Part shown: piece by piece, positions 8,552 to 17,624 of the stretch
Layout: every line of letters begins with the position of its first letter
Numbering within the stretch: the stretch's first letter is position 1
Assembly (NCBI GenBank): GCA_018817425.1
Contig: JAHITX010000022.1
Location: 1 to 39,401 of the forward strand
DNA length: 39,401 nucleotides
Origin: Pseudomonadota bacterium
GTDB taxonomy: Bacteria > Desulfobacterota > Desulfobacteria > Desulfobacterales > RPRI01
Direction of reading: 5' to 3'
Position numbers and translations under genes: made by a program
The notes under the pieces: model-generated
Seen by the model: the letters and a program-made list of their open reading frames with translations, nothing else
Database searches by the model: none
Told to the model about the DNA's origin: nothing

Positions 8552-10168
8552 ATGTCGCTTTCCGATTCTAATATATCCGGGAAAAGTTTTAAAAAAAACA
8601 ATTCGATTGACTCCGGCTCAAAACGCTATGCATTTTTTGTTGCAGCCGGGATTTTTATCAGCCGGATTGCAGGACTTATCCGCGATCGCATATTCGCACA
8701 TTACTTTGGCAATTCTGATGCTGCAGATGCCTTCAAAGCCGCTTTCCGCATTCCAAATTTTCTTCAAAACCTGTTTGGAGAAGGGGTGCTTTCAGCCTCT
8801 TTCATTCCTGTTTATGCCAAATTGCTGGCACATGGGGATGATGAAGAGGCTAAAAGTGTGGCCGGAGCCATAGCATCCCTTTTGGCCCTGACTGTTTCGA
8901 TTCTGGTATTGGCCGGTATTTTAGCAACACCATATTTAATTGATTTAATAGCACCGGGTTTTTCCGGCGCCAAACGGGAACTGACCATCCACCTGGTACG
9001 TATATTATTTCCAGGTGCAGGACTTCTGGTTTTTTCTGCATGGTGCTTGGGAATCTTAAACAGTCATCGCCGTTTTTTCCTTTCCTATACTGCTCCGGTT
9101 ATCTGGAATGCAACGTTAATTGTGACTATGCTTTATTTCGGCAACCAATATTCACAATACCCGCTTGCTCAAATTCTGGCATGGGGATCAGTGCTTGGAA
9201 GCGGTTTGCAGGTGTGTGTACAGCTTCCTGTTGTATTAAAACTGCTTCGCGGATTTCGCCTTTCTTTTAATTATCATGCAAAAAATGTTAAAACGGTTGT
9301 GTTCAATTTCTTTCCTGTTTTTTTTGGACGGGGTGTTGTGCAGATCAGCGCATATGTTGATGCTCTTTTGGCAAGCCTGCTTCCCACAGGTGCTGTTTCG
9401 GCGCTTGGCTATGCGCAAACAATATATACACTTCCGGTGAGTCTTTTCGGGATGGCGGTTTCGGCTGCAGAGCTGCCGCTGATGTCCGGTGCAATCGGTA
9501 ATGATGGGGAAGTTGCGGATATTTTGCGGGCAAGGCTTGATTCCGGTCTTCATCAGATAGCCTTTTTCGTTTTGCCTTCTGCGGTTGCTTTTCTGTTTAT
9601 AGGAGATGTTATTGTGGCTGCTATCTACCAGACCGGGCAATTTGCAAGAACTGATGTAATTTATGTTTGGGGAATTCTTGCAGGTGCGGCTTTGGGTTTG
9701 CCGGCTTCAACTTTTGGACGGCTTTATTCATCGACATATTACGCTTTGCGCGATACAAAAACGCCGCTGCGCTATGCAATTGTGCACGTTGTCATAGCCA
9801 CGGTTTTAGGCTATTTATGTGCAGTTCCGCTGCCGCCAGCTATTGGAATTGAACCGCGTTGGGGTGTTGTAGGGCTTACTCTTTCTGCCGGGATAGCTGC
9901 CTGGGTTGAATTTGTACTTTTGCGCCGAAGTCTTAACCGCCGTATAGGTCGCACCGGTCTTAAAGTATCCTATCTTATAAAACTCTGTATTGCAGCGCTT
10001 GCAGCCGCAGCAATTGGTTGCTGGCTACGAAATTATTTTACTCACCAATCTCCCATTATACTTGCTGTTTTGGTTCTACTCCCCTTTGCAATTGTCTATC
10101 TTAGTATATCCTGGGCTTTCGGTCTGGCTGATGCTCGTACATTTATAAAGCGTTTCTTTAAGGTGTAA
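8552..10168 (+). CDS. murJ: MurJ-type lipid II flippase (second copy)
   Basis: This 538-residue polytopic MOP-superfamily protein has the MurJ N-terminal signature SRIAGLIRDRIFAHYFG, then DAFKAAFRIPNFLQNLFGEGVLSASFIPVYAKL. The remainder is hydrophobic segments including TLPVSLFGMAVSAAELPLMS. It starts with about 25 polar residues missing from the first copy. No good ribosome site precedes ATG 8552. It is clearly diverged from the 5067-6647 copy and not a recent duplication, so one copy may be the essential flippase and the other specialised, for example for another undecaprenyl-linked cargo. Which copy is essential cannot be told from sequence alone. Confidence 0.9.
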   Translation: MSLSDSNISGKSFKKNNSIDSGSKRYAFFVAAGIFISRIAGLIRDRIFAHYFGNSDAADAFKAAFRIPNFLQNLFGEGVLSASFIPVYAKLLAHGDDEEAKSVAGAIASLLALTVSILVLAGILATPYLIDLIAPGFSGAKRELTIHLVRILFPGAGLLVFSAWCLGILNSHRRFFLSYTAPVIWNATLIVTMLYFGNQYSQYPLAQILAWGSVLGSGLQVCVQLPVVLKLLRGFRLSFNYHAKNVKTVVFNFFPVFFGRGVVQISAYVDALLASLLPTGAVSALGYAQTIYTLPVSLFGMAVSAAELPLMSGAIGNDGEVADILRARLDSGLHQIAFFVLPSAVAFLFIGDVIVAAIYQTGQFARTDVIYVWGILAGAALGLPASTFGRLYSSTYYALRDTKTPLRYAIVHVVIATVLGYLCAVPLPPAIGIEPRWGVVGLTLSAGIAAWVEFVLLRRSLNRRIGRTGLKVSYLIKLCIAALAAAAIGCWLRNYFTHQSPIILAVLVLLPFAIVYLSISWAFGLADARTFIKRFFKV

Positions 10169-10222
10169 TAGTTTGTATATATTACACATCATTGCTGTTC
10201 ATACGCCAGAGTTAACACAGCG

Positions 10223-10387
10223 CTAAGTCTTTTGGCGTTTACATCTCTGGGTGTTATCTGATGAGATGAAGGCATTTTCAGGTGACGGATTTCCATTTTC
10301 TATATCCAGTAATCTAACTTCTTCAAGCAGACTAATCGCATATTTTATTATAGCAAGTGCGGTTTTATTTACGGCCGTGATCGTCAT
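10223..10387 (-). CDS. Possible small protein, 54 residues
   Basis: In the 465-bp gap between the second murJ and the next gene, the minus strand has an ATG (10385-10387) to TAG frame coding MTITAVNKTALAIIKYAISL, then LEEVRLLDIENGNPSPENAF and a short polar tail. The composition is protein-like, with an amphipathic N-terminal helix. There is no convincing ribosome site and no family match that I know. The rest of the gap (10388-10633) shows nothing clear. Confidence 0.25.
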   Translation of the reverse strand: MTITAVNKTALAIIKYAISLLEEVRLLDIENGNPSPENAFISSDNTQRCKRQKT

Positions 10388-10633
10388 CTATAATGGTTTT
10401 CAATAAGTTGTTTTATTTAAATAATATACATCGTAATAACAAATCATTAAATGGCTTAAGAGTATAAAAAGAGGCCCTCCTATCAGATTCCGTTTCATAA
10501 AAGATATGCAATGGCTATGGAATTGCTGGAAACATGCCTTGACTTTAGGTATATTTTACCTGATAAGAAATTTGTAAAGGGTGGCTTAAAGATATTACAT
10601 TTTTAATTATTTATTGCTGGAGATTACCTTCCC

Positions 10634-11074
10634 ATGAATTCTATATTGAAATATTGCATAATATTAGGAAGCTTACTTATTTTTTTCCCTGTATTTGTTC
10701 AGGCCGAAACGCTGTTTTCCGATAATAAATCTCAAACAGATATTTTACGCACCGAGAATGCCGAATTGAAAGCCGAAATTACAACTCTAAAACGTGAGTT
10801 GGCTGACAGTAAATATCTTCATGCTCTTTCGAAAAGGACTTTAAAACAATTTAAAGATACTTCCGCCGAATATACCGAACTTGAAGCAAAATACAATGAA
10901 ACTGCTGAAAATTTAACCAAACAAAATAAAAAAGTTGGTGTGCTTGAAGATGAGGTGGCTAATCTTTTGCGACAAAAAAATATTATGTGGTTTTTTAGTG
11001 GAGTTGGTGTTTTTTTATTAGGTTTTTTAATAGGATATAGCGCCAGGCGTGAAAAAAGAAAATCATTATTGTAA
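10634..11074 (+). CDS. YgiM-like coiled-coil membrane protein lacking an SH3 domain
   Basis: This 146-residue protein has a signal peptide (about 1-24, ending FVQA), a long periplasmic coiled coil (about 35-115) and one C-terminal membrane segment (MWFFSGVGVFLLGFLIGY) followed by basic residues. The coiled coil plus C-terminal anchor closely resembles the rear half of the YgiM/TIGR04211 family. Those proteins also carry an N-terminal bacterial SH3 domain, which is absent here. GGAG lies about 11 nt before ATG 10634. Its role is unknown; an envelope scaffold is plausible. Confidence 0.7.
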   Translation: MNSILKYCIILGSLLIFFPVFVQAETLFSDNKSQTDILRTENAELKAEITTLKRELADSKYLHALSKRTLKQFKDTSAEYTELEAKYNETAENLTKQNKKVGVLEDEVANLLRQKNIMWFFSGVGVFLLGFLIGYSARREKRKSLL

Positions 11075-11102
11075 AAGCTTTTTGGGGTTTTAGTTTGGCA
11101 TA

Positions 11103-11245
11103 AGAGCCAGTTTCAAAACGTCCCATTTTGGCCGATCTCTGCGTTGGGCTCAAATTTCAATCCTCGAAATACTAAATGTATTCCTGTGGTTGAAATTTTC
11201 TCCCGCCTTGAGCTTGACCAAACTGAAATGTTTTGAAAGTGGCTC
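11103..11245 (+). repeat. Palindromic MITE-like repeat, copy 3
   Basis: This 143-bp copy starts AGAGCCAGTTTCAAAACG and ends TGTTTTGAAAGTGGCTC. The left arm (to about 11172) and the reversed right arm align over roughly 65-70 bp with mismatches, including shared CAAATTTCAA and AATAC blocks, so the whole unit is a long imperfect palindrome. It lies in the space before nadB, where a transcript would read through it. Confidence 0.82.
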
Positions 11246-11278
11246 ATAACAATATATAAATACAAGAAAGTTAGACTT

Positions 11279-12919
11279 TTGGATATTAAAACAGATTATT
11301 TAATTATCGGAAGCGGAGTTGCCGGGCTTACTTTTGCGCTAAAAGTAGCTGACTATAAAACTGTTGCCATTGTAACAAAAAAAGAAATTATGGATAGCAA
11401 CTCAGCGCTTGCTCAAGGTGGAATAGCGTCAGTATTCGGTACGCTCGATTCTTTCGACCTTCACATTCAGGATACCCTTGATTCAGGAGATGGCCTTTGC
11501 AACGGAGAGGTTGTTGAAATGGTCATAAAAAACGGGCCTGAACGGATATGCGAGTTAATTGACCTTGGGGTTCAGTTTAATCTCAACAATAAAGGGGCTT
11601 CCGAAAACATAGCAACTGAACTTGATCTTGGCCGCGAAGGCGGGCATTCACAAAAACGTATTGTGCATGCAAAAGATATGACGGGTATAGAGATAGAAAG
11701 AGTTTTAGTTGAACATGTTAAAAACCATAAGAATATAACTCTGTTTGAAGATCATATTGCAATTGATCTTGTCACATGTTCAACACGCATGAAAAGAGGC
11801 CTTGTTACAACAACCCACGAAGATTATTGTTGCGGAGCCTATGTTCTTGACACAAAAAAGAATAAAGTTAAAACTTTTTCCTCAAAAAAAACTGTTCTTG
11901 CTACCGGCGGAACAGGAAAGGTTTACCTCTATACCAGTAATCCTGATGTCGCAACCGGTGATGGAATTGCTATGGCATACAGGGCAGGTGCAACTCTTGC
12001 TAATCTTGAATTCGTTCAATTTCATCCAACCTGTCTTTATCATCCTGATGCCAAAAATTTTCTTATTTCAGAAGCCGTAAGAGGCGAGGGAGGAATTTTG
12101 CTAAATTCTTCGGGTATGCCTTTTATGCAAAAATACAGTCCATTAAAAGATCTTGCCTGTAGAGATGTGGTAGCGCGCGCAATAGACACGGAACTGAAAA
12201 AAAGTGGGGAAGACTCGGTATTTCTTGATATATCCCATAAAAGTTCAGGATTTGTAAAAGATCGCTTTCCTAATCTTTATGAAAAATGTCTGATGTTCGG
12301 AATTGATATGACCGCTGAACCTATTCCTGTTGTTCCGGCAGCCCATTACATGTGCGGAGGTGTTGTAACTGATATGTTCGGAAGAACCGATATTCACAAC
12401 CTGTATGCGATTGGCGAAACGGCTTGCACCGGGCTTCATGGCGCAAACAGGCTTGCCAGCAATTCTTTGCTTGAAGCACTTGTATATGCACAAGCAGCCG
12501 CAGGAGAGTCTTTAAAAGTAATCAATTCGCCCGATTTTAAAACTTTTCCTGACAGCCCTGAATGGGATGAAGTTGGTACAACAGATAGTGATGAACTTAT
12601 CATGGTTACACAAAACTGGGATGAAATCAGAAGATGCATGTGGAATTATGTAGGAATAGTGCGTTCAGATAAACGCCTTGCCAGAGCAAAGAGACGCATA
12701 GAAATTATTCAAAATGAAATCAGTGAATACTACTGGAATTTTAAAATCAGTGCAGATCTTGTAGAACTTAGAAATATTGCGACTGTAGCCGAGCTTATAA
12801 TAAAGTGCGCCATGCACAGAAAAGAAAGCCGGGGTCTTCACTATACCCTGGAATATCCGGATCGTGATGATTCGAGATGGCAGAAAGATACCATCATCAG
12901 ACGTCAATTTCTGAATTAA
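11279..12919 (+). CDS. nadB: L-aspartate oxidase
   Basis: This 546-residue FAD enzyme oxidises L-aspartate to iminoaspartate, the first step of de novo NAD synthesis. The Rossmann GSGVAGL motif is at residues 11-17. SALAQGGIASVFG, the GREGGHSQKRIVHAKDMTG segment and the PAAHYMCGGV and GLHGANRLASNSLLEA motifs are characteristic of NadB. An anaerobe would use fumarate rather than oxygen as electron acceptor. The start is TTG at 11279 with only a weak ribosome site. nadA and nadC are not adjacent. The upstream space holds repeat copy 3. Confidence 0.95.
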   Translation: MDIKTDYLIIGSGVAGLTFALKVADYKTVAIVTKKEIMDSNSALAQGGIASVFGTLDSFDLHIQDTLDSGDGLCNGEVVEMVIKNGPERICELIDLGVQFNLNNKGASENIATELDLGREGGHSQKRIVHAKDMTGIEIERVLVEHVKNHKNITLFEDHIAIDLVTCSTRMKRGLVTTTHEDYCCGAYVLDTKKNKVKTFSSKKTVLATGGTGKVYLYTSNPDVATGDGIAMAYRAGATLANLEFVQFHPTCLYHPDAKNFLISEAVRGEGGILLNSSGMPFMQKYSPLKDLACRDVVARAIDTELKKSGEDSVFLDISHKSSGFVKDRFPNLYEKCLMFGIDMTAEPIPVVPAAHYMCGGVVTDMFGRTDIHNLYAIGETACTGLHGANRLASNSLLEALVYAQAAAGESLKVINSPDFKTFPDSPEWDEVGTTDSDELIMVTQNWDEIRRCMWNYVGIVRSDKRLARAKRRIEIIQNEISEYYWNFKISADLVELRNIATVAELIIKCAMHRKESRGLHYTLEYPDRDDSRWQKDTIIRRQFLN

Positions 12920-12987
12920 TTCCTATTAATCCGGAATCCAAACAATTCCAACTCGAATCTATAGATTTTAACAAGGTTTTAAAACAA

Positions 12988-13028
12988 AAATTCCGCTGCA
13001 AGCTAAAAATAAGCATACAGCGGAATTT
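12988..13028 (-). terminator. Rho-independent terminator after dnaK
   Basis: An 11-bp perfect stem pairs AAATTCCGCTG (12988-12998) with CAGCGGAATTT (13018-13028). Read on the minus strand, it follows the dnaK stop by 22 nt and is succeeded by TTTTTGTTTT, a good T tract. On the plus strand it could weakly stop nadB transcription. Confidence 0.8.
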
Positions 13029-13050
13029 CAATTAGTATATTTTATAAGGT

Positions 13051-14982
13051 TTATTTTTTGTCATCTTTTACTTCTTCAAAGTCCGCATCCACAACATCTT
13101 CTTCACCTTTTGTCTGTCCCTCATGTGAAGCACCGTCTCCAGCTGCCTGCTCTTCGCCGGCCTGACCTTGCTGTTGAGAAGCCTCCTTATACATAGCTTC
13201 CGCAAGTGTGTGTGAAGCCTGGGTCAATTCTTCAGTTATTTTATTGATTTCAGAAACGTCTTCACCCTCTATAGCTTTTCTGAGTCGGCCTATGGCATCG
13301 TCAACACTGGTTTTTGTTGAGGCATCTACTTTATCTCCCAAATCTTTTATGGATTTTTCGGTTGCATAAATCAGTGCGTCGGCATTGTTTCTGGCTTCAA
13401 CAAGCTCTTTTTTCTTCTTGTCATCTTCAGCATGAAGCTCTGCATCTTTAATAAGCTTATCTATCTCTTCCTTTGATAATCCGCTTGAAGCTGTAATCTG
13501 GATAGACTGTTCTTTGCTTGTAGCCATGTCCTTTGCCGAAACATTTACTATTCCGTTTGCGTCTATATCGAATGTAACTTCAATCTGCGGCACACCTCTC
13601 GGAGCAGGCGGTATTCCTACAAGCTCAAAACGCCCCAAAGTTTTGTTTCCGGCAGCCATTTCTCTTTCTCCCTGCAGAACATGGATAGATACTGCTGGCT
13701 GACTATCGGCGGCTGTTGAAAATGTCTGGCTTTTTTTAGTGGGAATCGTTGTGTTTTTTTCAATAAGCCTGGTCATAACACCACCTAAGGTCTCAATACC
13801 AAGAGATAAAGGTGTTACATCCAGAAGAAGGACGTCTTTCACGTCCCCTTTAAGGACACCACCCTGTATGGCAGCTCCTATTGCAACAACCTCATCGGGA
13901 TTAACACCTCTGTGAGGCTCTCTCCCGAACAATTTTTTTACACGCTCCTGAACAGACGGCATACGTGTCATGCCACCAACCAGAATAACCTCATCGATCT
14001 GATTGGCTGAAAGGCCAGCATCCTTCATGGCAACCTTGCAGGGCTCTTCCAGTTTATCAAGAAGATCTGCAACAAGATTTTCCAATTTAGCCCTTGTCAT
14101 TTTCAGGTTAAGATGTTTGGGACCGCTGGCATCAGCTGTAATAAACGGAAGATTTACATCGGTTTCCATAGAGGTGGAAAGCTCCATTTTCGCTTTTTCA
14201 GCAGCCTCTTTAAGTCGTTGTAATGCCATTTTGTCACTTCTTATATCAATGCCGGATTCTCTTCTGAATTCAGAGGCAAAATAATCAATAAGCCTTAAAT
14301 CAAAATCTTCACCACCAAGATGAGTGTCACCGTTTGTGGCTTTCACTTCAAAAACGCCATCCCCGATTTCAAGGACAGATACGTCAAAAGTGCCGCCGCC
14401 AAGATCAAATACGGCTATTTTCTCCTCTTTTTTCTTATCCAGACCGTAAGCAAGAGAAGCGGCAGTGGGTTCGTTTATAATTCTTAAAACATTCAGGCCT
14501 GCTATCTTTCCCGCATCTTTGGTTGCCTGCCTCTGGCTGTCGTTAAAATAAGCAGGAACAGTAACAATAGCATCAGTTACTTTTTCTCCAAGATAATCTT
14601 CTGCGGTTTTTTTAATATTTGCGAGTATGTATGAAGATATTTCAGCAGGGCTGAGAGGCTTACCCTGAAGATCTATGCTCACATCTCCGTTACTAGCCTG
14701 CTTGATTTTATACGGTAGTATCTTGGAGTCTCTTTGAACCTCGGCAGAACTAAATTTGCGGCCAATCAGCCGTTTTACCGCATAGACTGTATTTTCCGGG
14801 TTTGTTATTGCCTGCCTTTTTGCTATCTGGCCGACAAGCCTTTCACCGCTGCTGGATATGGCAACAATGGATGGCGTAGTTCTGCCTCCTTCGGCATTTG
14901 TTATTACTTTAGCTTCTCCACCTTCCATTATTGCTACACATGAATTAGTGGTACCTAAATCAATACCAATTATTTTGCCCAT
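13051..14982 (-). CDS. dnaK: Chaperone protein DnaK (Hsp70)
   Basis: This 643-residue ATP-dependent cytosolic chaperone works with GrpE and DnaJ. The nucleotide-binding domain begins [17 protein letters not shown] and contains the [15 protein letters not shown] and [12 protein letters not shown]-type motifs (here [13 protein letters not shown]). The linker [19 protein letters not shown] leads to the substrate-binding domain. The tail ends EEVKDDKK, a typical acidic DnaK C-terminus. AAGGAGG precedes the ATG. It lies 54 bp after grpE on the same strand; dnaJ and hrcA are not adjacent. Confidence 0.98.
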   Translation of the reverse strand: MGKIIGIDLGTTNSCVAIMEGGEAKVITNAEGGRTTPSIVAISSSGERLVGQIAKRQAITNPENTVYAVKRLIGRKFSSAEVQRDSKILPYKIKQASNGDVSIDLQGKPLSPAEISSYILANIKKTAEDYLGEKVTDAIVTVPAYFNDSQRQATKDAGKIAGLNVLRIINEPTAASLAYGLDKKKEEKIAVFDLGGGTFDVSVLEIGDGVFEVKATNGDTHLGGEDFDLRLIDYFASEFRRESGIDIRSDKMALQRLKEAAEKAKMELSTSMETDVNLPFITADASGPKHLNLKMTRAKLENLVADLLDKLEEPCKVAMKDAGLSANQIDEVILVGGMTRMPSVQERVKKLFGREPHRGVNPDEVVAIGAAIQGGVLKGDVKDVLLLDVTPLSLGIETLGGVMTRLIEKNTTIPTKKSQTFSTAADSQPAVSIHVLQGEREMAAGNKTLGRFELVGIPPAPRGVPQIEVTFDIDANGIVNVSAKDMATSKEQSIQITASSGLSKEEIDKLIKDAELHAEDDKKKKELVEARNNADALIYATEKSIKDLGDKVDASTKTSVDDAIGRLRKAIEGEDVSEINKITEELTQASHTLAEAMYKEASQQQGQAGEEQAAGDGASHEGQTKGEEDVVDADFEEVKDDKK

Positions 14983-15036
14983 ATTTTATCCTCCTTGGAC
15001 GTTTAATCCTTATATATTTAAACATTATTATTGTTT

Positions 15037-15645
15037 TTATTTATTAGTATCGGTTTTTTCTTTGGATACTACAACCATGGAAGGCCTGAGTAGCCTGTCA
15101 TGAATCGTATATCCTTTCTGAAATTCAGATATTACAGTATTGTCAGGATGTTCCTGACTTTCTTCCTGCATCATAGCCTGATGGAAATTTGGATCAAAAG
15201 GTTTGCACAAAGATTCTATGGGTTTTACTCCATAATTTTCAAAAACCTTTTTAAACTCATTTAGTGTCATGTTAATTCCATCCACAATGCAACTGTTTAC
15301 TTTCTCATCTGTTGGTGTTGAACTTATAGCCCGTTCCAGATTATCTACCACACATAGCAATTCGCTTAAAATGCTTTCATTGGCATATTTTCTAAATTCG
15401 CTCATTTCACGCGAACTCCGTTTTTTATAGTTTTCAAAATCGGCAGAAACCCTTAAAAAACGTTCATATGACTGTTTTGCTTCAAGCTCGGCAGTCTTAA
15501 GCTTTTCCCCCAGTTCCTCCAGCGGATCAGAAACTGGTTTTTTTAAATCATTTTCTGTAACATTTTCCGTTTCATTTTTATCAGGCATTTCTTCGTCTGA
15601 ACTATCGCTGTCAATAGAAATATTGATTTTCTTTTTGTCAGTCAT
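15037..15645 (-). CDS. grpE: Nucleotide exchange factor GrpE
   Basis: This 202-residue protein is the nucleotide exchange factor of DnaK. It has an acidic disordered N-terminus, a long helix with the DFENYKKRSSREM motif (about residues 87-99), and the C-terminal beta-domain ending VISEFQKGYTIHDRLLRPSMVVV, a family hallmark. It is placed upstream of dnaK on the minus strand, so the two genes are probably cotranscribed. A sigma70-like promoter lies at 15739-15766. I saw no CIRCE element between the promoter and the start. Confidence 0.96.
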   Translation of the reverse strand: MTDKKKINISIDSDSSDEEMPDKNETENVTENDLKKPVSDPLEELGEKLKTAELEAKQSYERFLRVSADFENYKKRSSREMSEFRKYANESILSELLCVVDNLERAISSTPTDEKVNSCIVDGINMTLNEFKKVFENYGVKPIESLCKPFDPNFHQAMMQEESQEHPDNTVISEFQKGYTIHDRLLRPSMVVVSKEKTDTNK

Positions 15646-15738
15646 TTCTAAACCTTCTCGCTCCGGTCATGTTAATCAATATATTCCTTTTATTTGTCGT
15701 GTATATTAAAATATGTTGAAAATTTAATCATCAAAAGG

Positions 15739-15766
15739 AAAATAAGACTATTTAAAGCAATGTCAA
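15739..15766 (-). promoter_or_regulatory. Probable grpE-dnaK promoter
   Basis: On the minus strand a TTGACA hexamer (15766-15761) is spaced 16 nt from TATTTT (15744-15739). This sits between the SRP RNA gene and grpE, giving a leader of roughly 90 nt. It resembles a housekeeping promoter more than a heat-shock sigma32 site. Confidence 0.5.
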
Positions 15767-15810
15767 GGACTAATAATTGTATTTTATACGACAAAATATG
15801 GCGGGTTTTT

Positions 15811-15935
15811 GAGAAGCTTGTTAGTTGCCGGGATCAACTGCGACACATACTGCATTACTTATCGCTGCTTCCTTCCGGATCTGACGAGGTTCGTAACCGT
15901 TTGTTGCGCAGTGTCCGGCAACTAACAAGCTTCTC
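15811..15935 (-). ncRNA. ffs: Signal recognition particle RNA (small, 4.5S-like)
   Basis: On the minus strand the sequence contains TCCGGAAGGAAGCAGC, the nearly invariant helix 8 tip (GGAA tetraloop) that binds Ffh, preceded by CGTCAG. The ends (15811-15831 and 15915-15935) pair perfectly over 21 bp and extend to 25 bp with flanking T/A bases, forming the closing stem. At about 125 nt without an Alu domain it is the short Gram-negative type. It reads in the same direction as grpE but has its own structure. A plus-strand open frame across it is spurious. Confidence 0.93.
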
Positions 15936-16032
15936 AAAATCAATAACTCCTATTTGCAACCAAGAACTTTCTGTCAGCATATACTCTTTATATGGTTTTT
16001 TTCAAGCAAAAGTTTATCAATGAAAAGAATTA

Positions 16033-17568
16033 TTGCTAAAATCGAACAATTATGATGAACTTATAAAAAGTTTATATAGTTTGATAGATATGGTTACAGA
16101 TAAAATTATAAATGATTCAGGCAACTGTTTAATACAGAAAGTAAAAAAGACTGTTTCCGAATACAATATGATTCAAAAAAAGGATTGTGTGCTTGTCGGG
16201 GTTTCCGGTGGCGCTGATTCTGTAACTCTGATTCATATGTTAAATGAAATTGCTTTGCTATTTTCAATAACGCTTGGCATAGCCCACCTAAATCATTCTC
16301 TTAGGGGAAATGAATCTGATGATGATGCAAGCTTTGTCATTTCTTTATCAGAAAAGATGCATCTTCCTTGTTTCATTGAAAAAAAGGATGTGATTAAATA
16401 CAAGACAGAAAACGGGCTTTCAGTTGAAGAAGCCGGAAGGCAAATGCGGTATGCGTTTTTTGAAGATATTGCCACAAGAGAGGGTTTTAACAAAATTGCC
16501 CTGGGGCATACGGCAAATGATAATGCAGAACTTGTATTAATGTATATGTTGCGCGGAAGCGGTCCTTTGGGTATTTCGGGCATACCTCCTGTAAGGGGTG
16601 GTCTGAAAAATAATTTATTGATTATTCGACCTCTTATAAAAACACTTAGATCGGAAATTGAAGAGTATATTTCGGCCAAATGCCTTTCACATGTTGTTGA
16701 TCAATCCAACATGGATGAAAAATATTTACGAAATAAAATCCGGCATAATCTTATTCCGCTTTTAAGGCATGATTATAATCCCAAAATAGTAGAAACTTTA
16801 AACAGACTTGCTTCAATAGTACGCTCTGAAAACGAATGGATGGAAACTAACCTTGCTGCTGATTTTAACAAATTAACCCTAAAGGAAGAAACAAACAGTA
16901 TCGTATTTTCCGTTTCAGGCATAAAAAATCTTCATCAGGCTGCGAAAAAAAGAATAATCAGAATGGCAATTTCAAAAATAAAAGGCAATTTGAGACGTAT
17001 TACCCTTGCACATATAGAGCTTTTGTCAGCCCAACTTGATAGCGATTCGGATAAATGGAGCCTTGACCTTCCGGATCGCATAAGAGTTTCAAGAATCGGA
17101 GAAAGGCTTGCTATCACAAAAGAAAAAAGACCGTTGCGCAATATTTCTCTCAAGTATGCCGATAAAGAACAGGTAGTTTATAATTATGTAGTCAATAAGC
17201 CCGAATGTATAATTGCCAAAAAGGAGGGCTTTAAAATACAATTTTCCGAGATAAATGATAAATATCTTGAAAATATTTTCAACTCAGGGCCGGGCATAGC
17301 TTTTTTTGATATGGACAAAATATGCTTTCCTTTAGTATTAAGAAATTATCTGCAAGGAGATCGTTTTACTCCCCTTGGGATGTCCGGCTCACAAAAAGTG
17401 GCAAGATATTTGATAAATAAAAAAATAGCGGCGGAAAACCGCATAAAATTTCCTGTGTTGCTTAGTAATAATAAAATTATCTGGCTGGCGGGACATATTA
17501 TTGATGATTTAGTTAAAGTAACTCCAAATACCGGAAAAATACTTAAGGCGGAACTTTTTCTTGCCTAA
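16033..17568 (+). CDS. tilS: tRNA(Ile)-lysidine synthase
   Basis: TilS adds lysine to C34 of the tRNA-Ile with anticodon CAU, so that it reads AUA codons. The PP-loop ATP motif SGGADS is at residues 58-63, followed by LNHSLRG, EEAGRQMRY and the GHTANDNAE active-site segment. The C-terminal TilS domain is seen in NYLQGDRFTPLGMSGSQKVA. At 511 residues the N-terminus is longer than usual. The frame opens with TTG at 16033 and a poor ribosome site. ATG 16090 or the ATG coding M46 could be the real start. It heads the tilS-ftsH-folP-coaX cluster. Confidence 0.93.
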   Translation: MLKSNNYDELIKSLYSLIDMVTDKIINDSGNCLIQKVKKTVSEYNMIQKKDCVLVGVSGGADSVTLIHMLNEIALLFSITLGIAHLNHSLRGNESDDDASFVISLSEKMHLPCFIEKKDVIKYKTENGLSVEEAGRQMRYAFFEDIATREGFNKIALGHTANDNAELVLMYMLRGSGPLGISGIPPVRGGLKNNLLIIRPLIKTLRSEIEEYISAKCLSHVVDQSNMDEKYLRNKIRHNLIPLLRHDYNPKIVETLNRLASIVRSENEWMETNLAADFNKLTLKEETNSIVFSVSGIKNLHQAAKKRIIRMAISKIKGNLRRITLAHIELLSAQLDSDSDKWSLDLPDRIRVSRIGERLAITKEKRPLRNISLKYADKEQVVYNYVVNKPECIIAKKEGFKIQFSEINDKYLENIFNSGPGIAFFDMDKICFPLVLRNYLQGDRFTPLGMSGSQKVARYLINKKIAAENRIKFPVLLSNNKIIWLAGHIIDDLVKVTPNTGKILKAELFLA

Positions 17569-17624
17569 TATCTATTTATGATTATTATTGATATAAAAAT
17601 AATATTGTACGGAGGTTAAATATA

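Noticed and set aside
10203-10237. Terminator after the second murJ (ACGCCA...TGGCGT)
   Set aside because: The stem is only 6 bp with a loop of more than 20 nt, too weak to support.
15646-15810. CIRCE (HrcA) operator or sigma32 promoter before grpE
   Set aside because: No TTAGCACTC-N9-GAGTGCTAA pattern and no CTTGAA/CCCCAT pair was seen; only a sigma70-like site is present.
15694-16023. Plus-strand open frame of 109 codons
   Set aside because: It runs through the SRP RNA gene on the opposite strand and has no ribosome site or protein-like composition.
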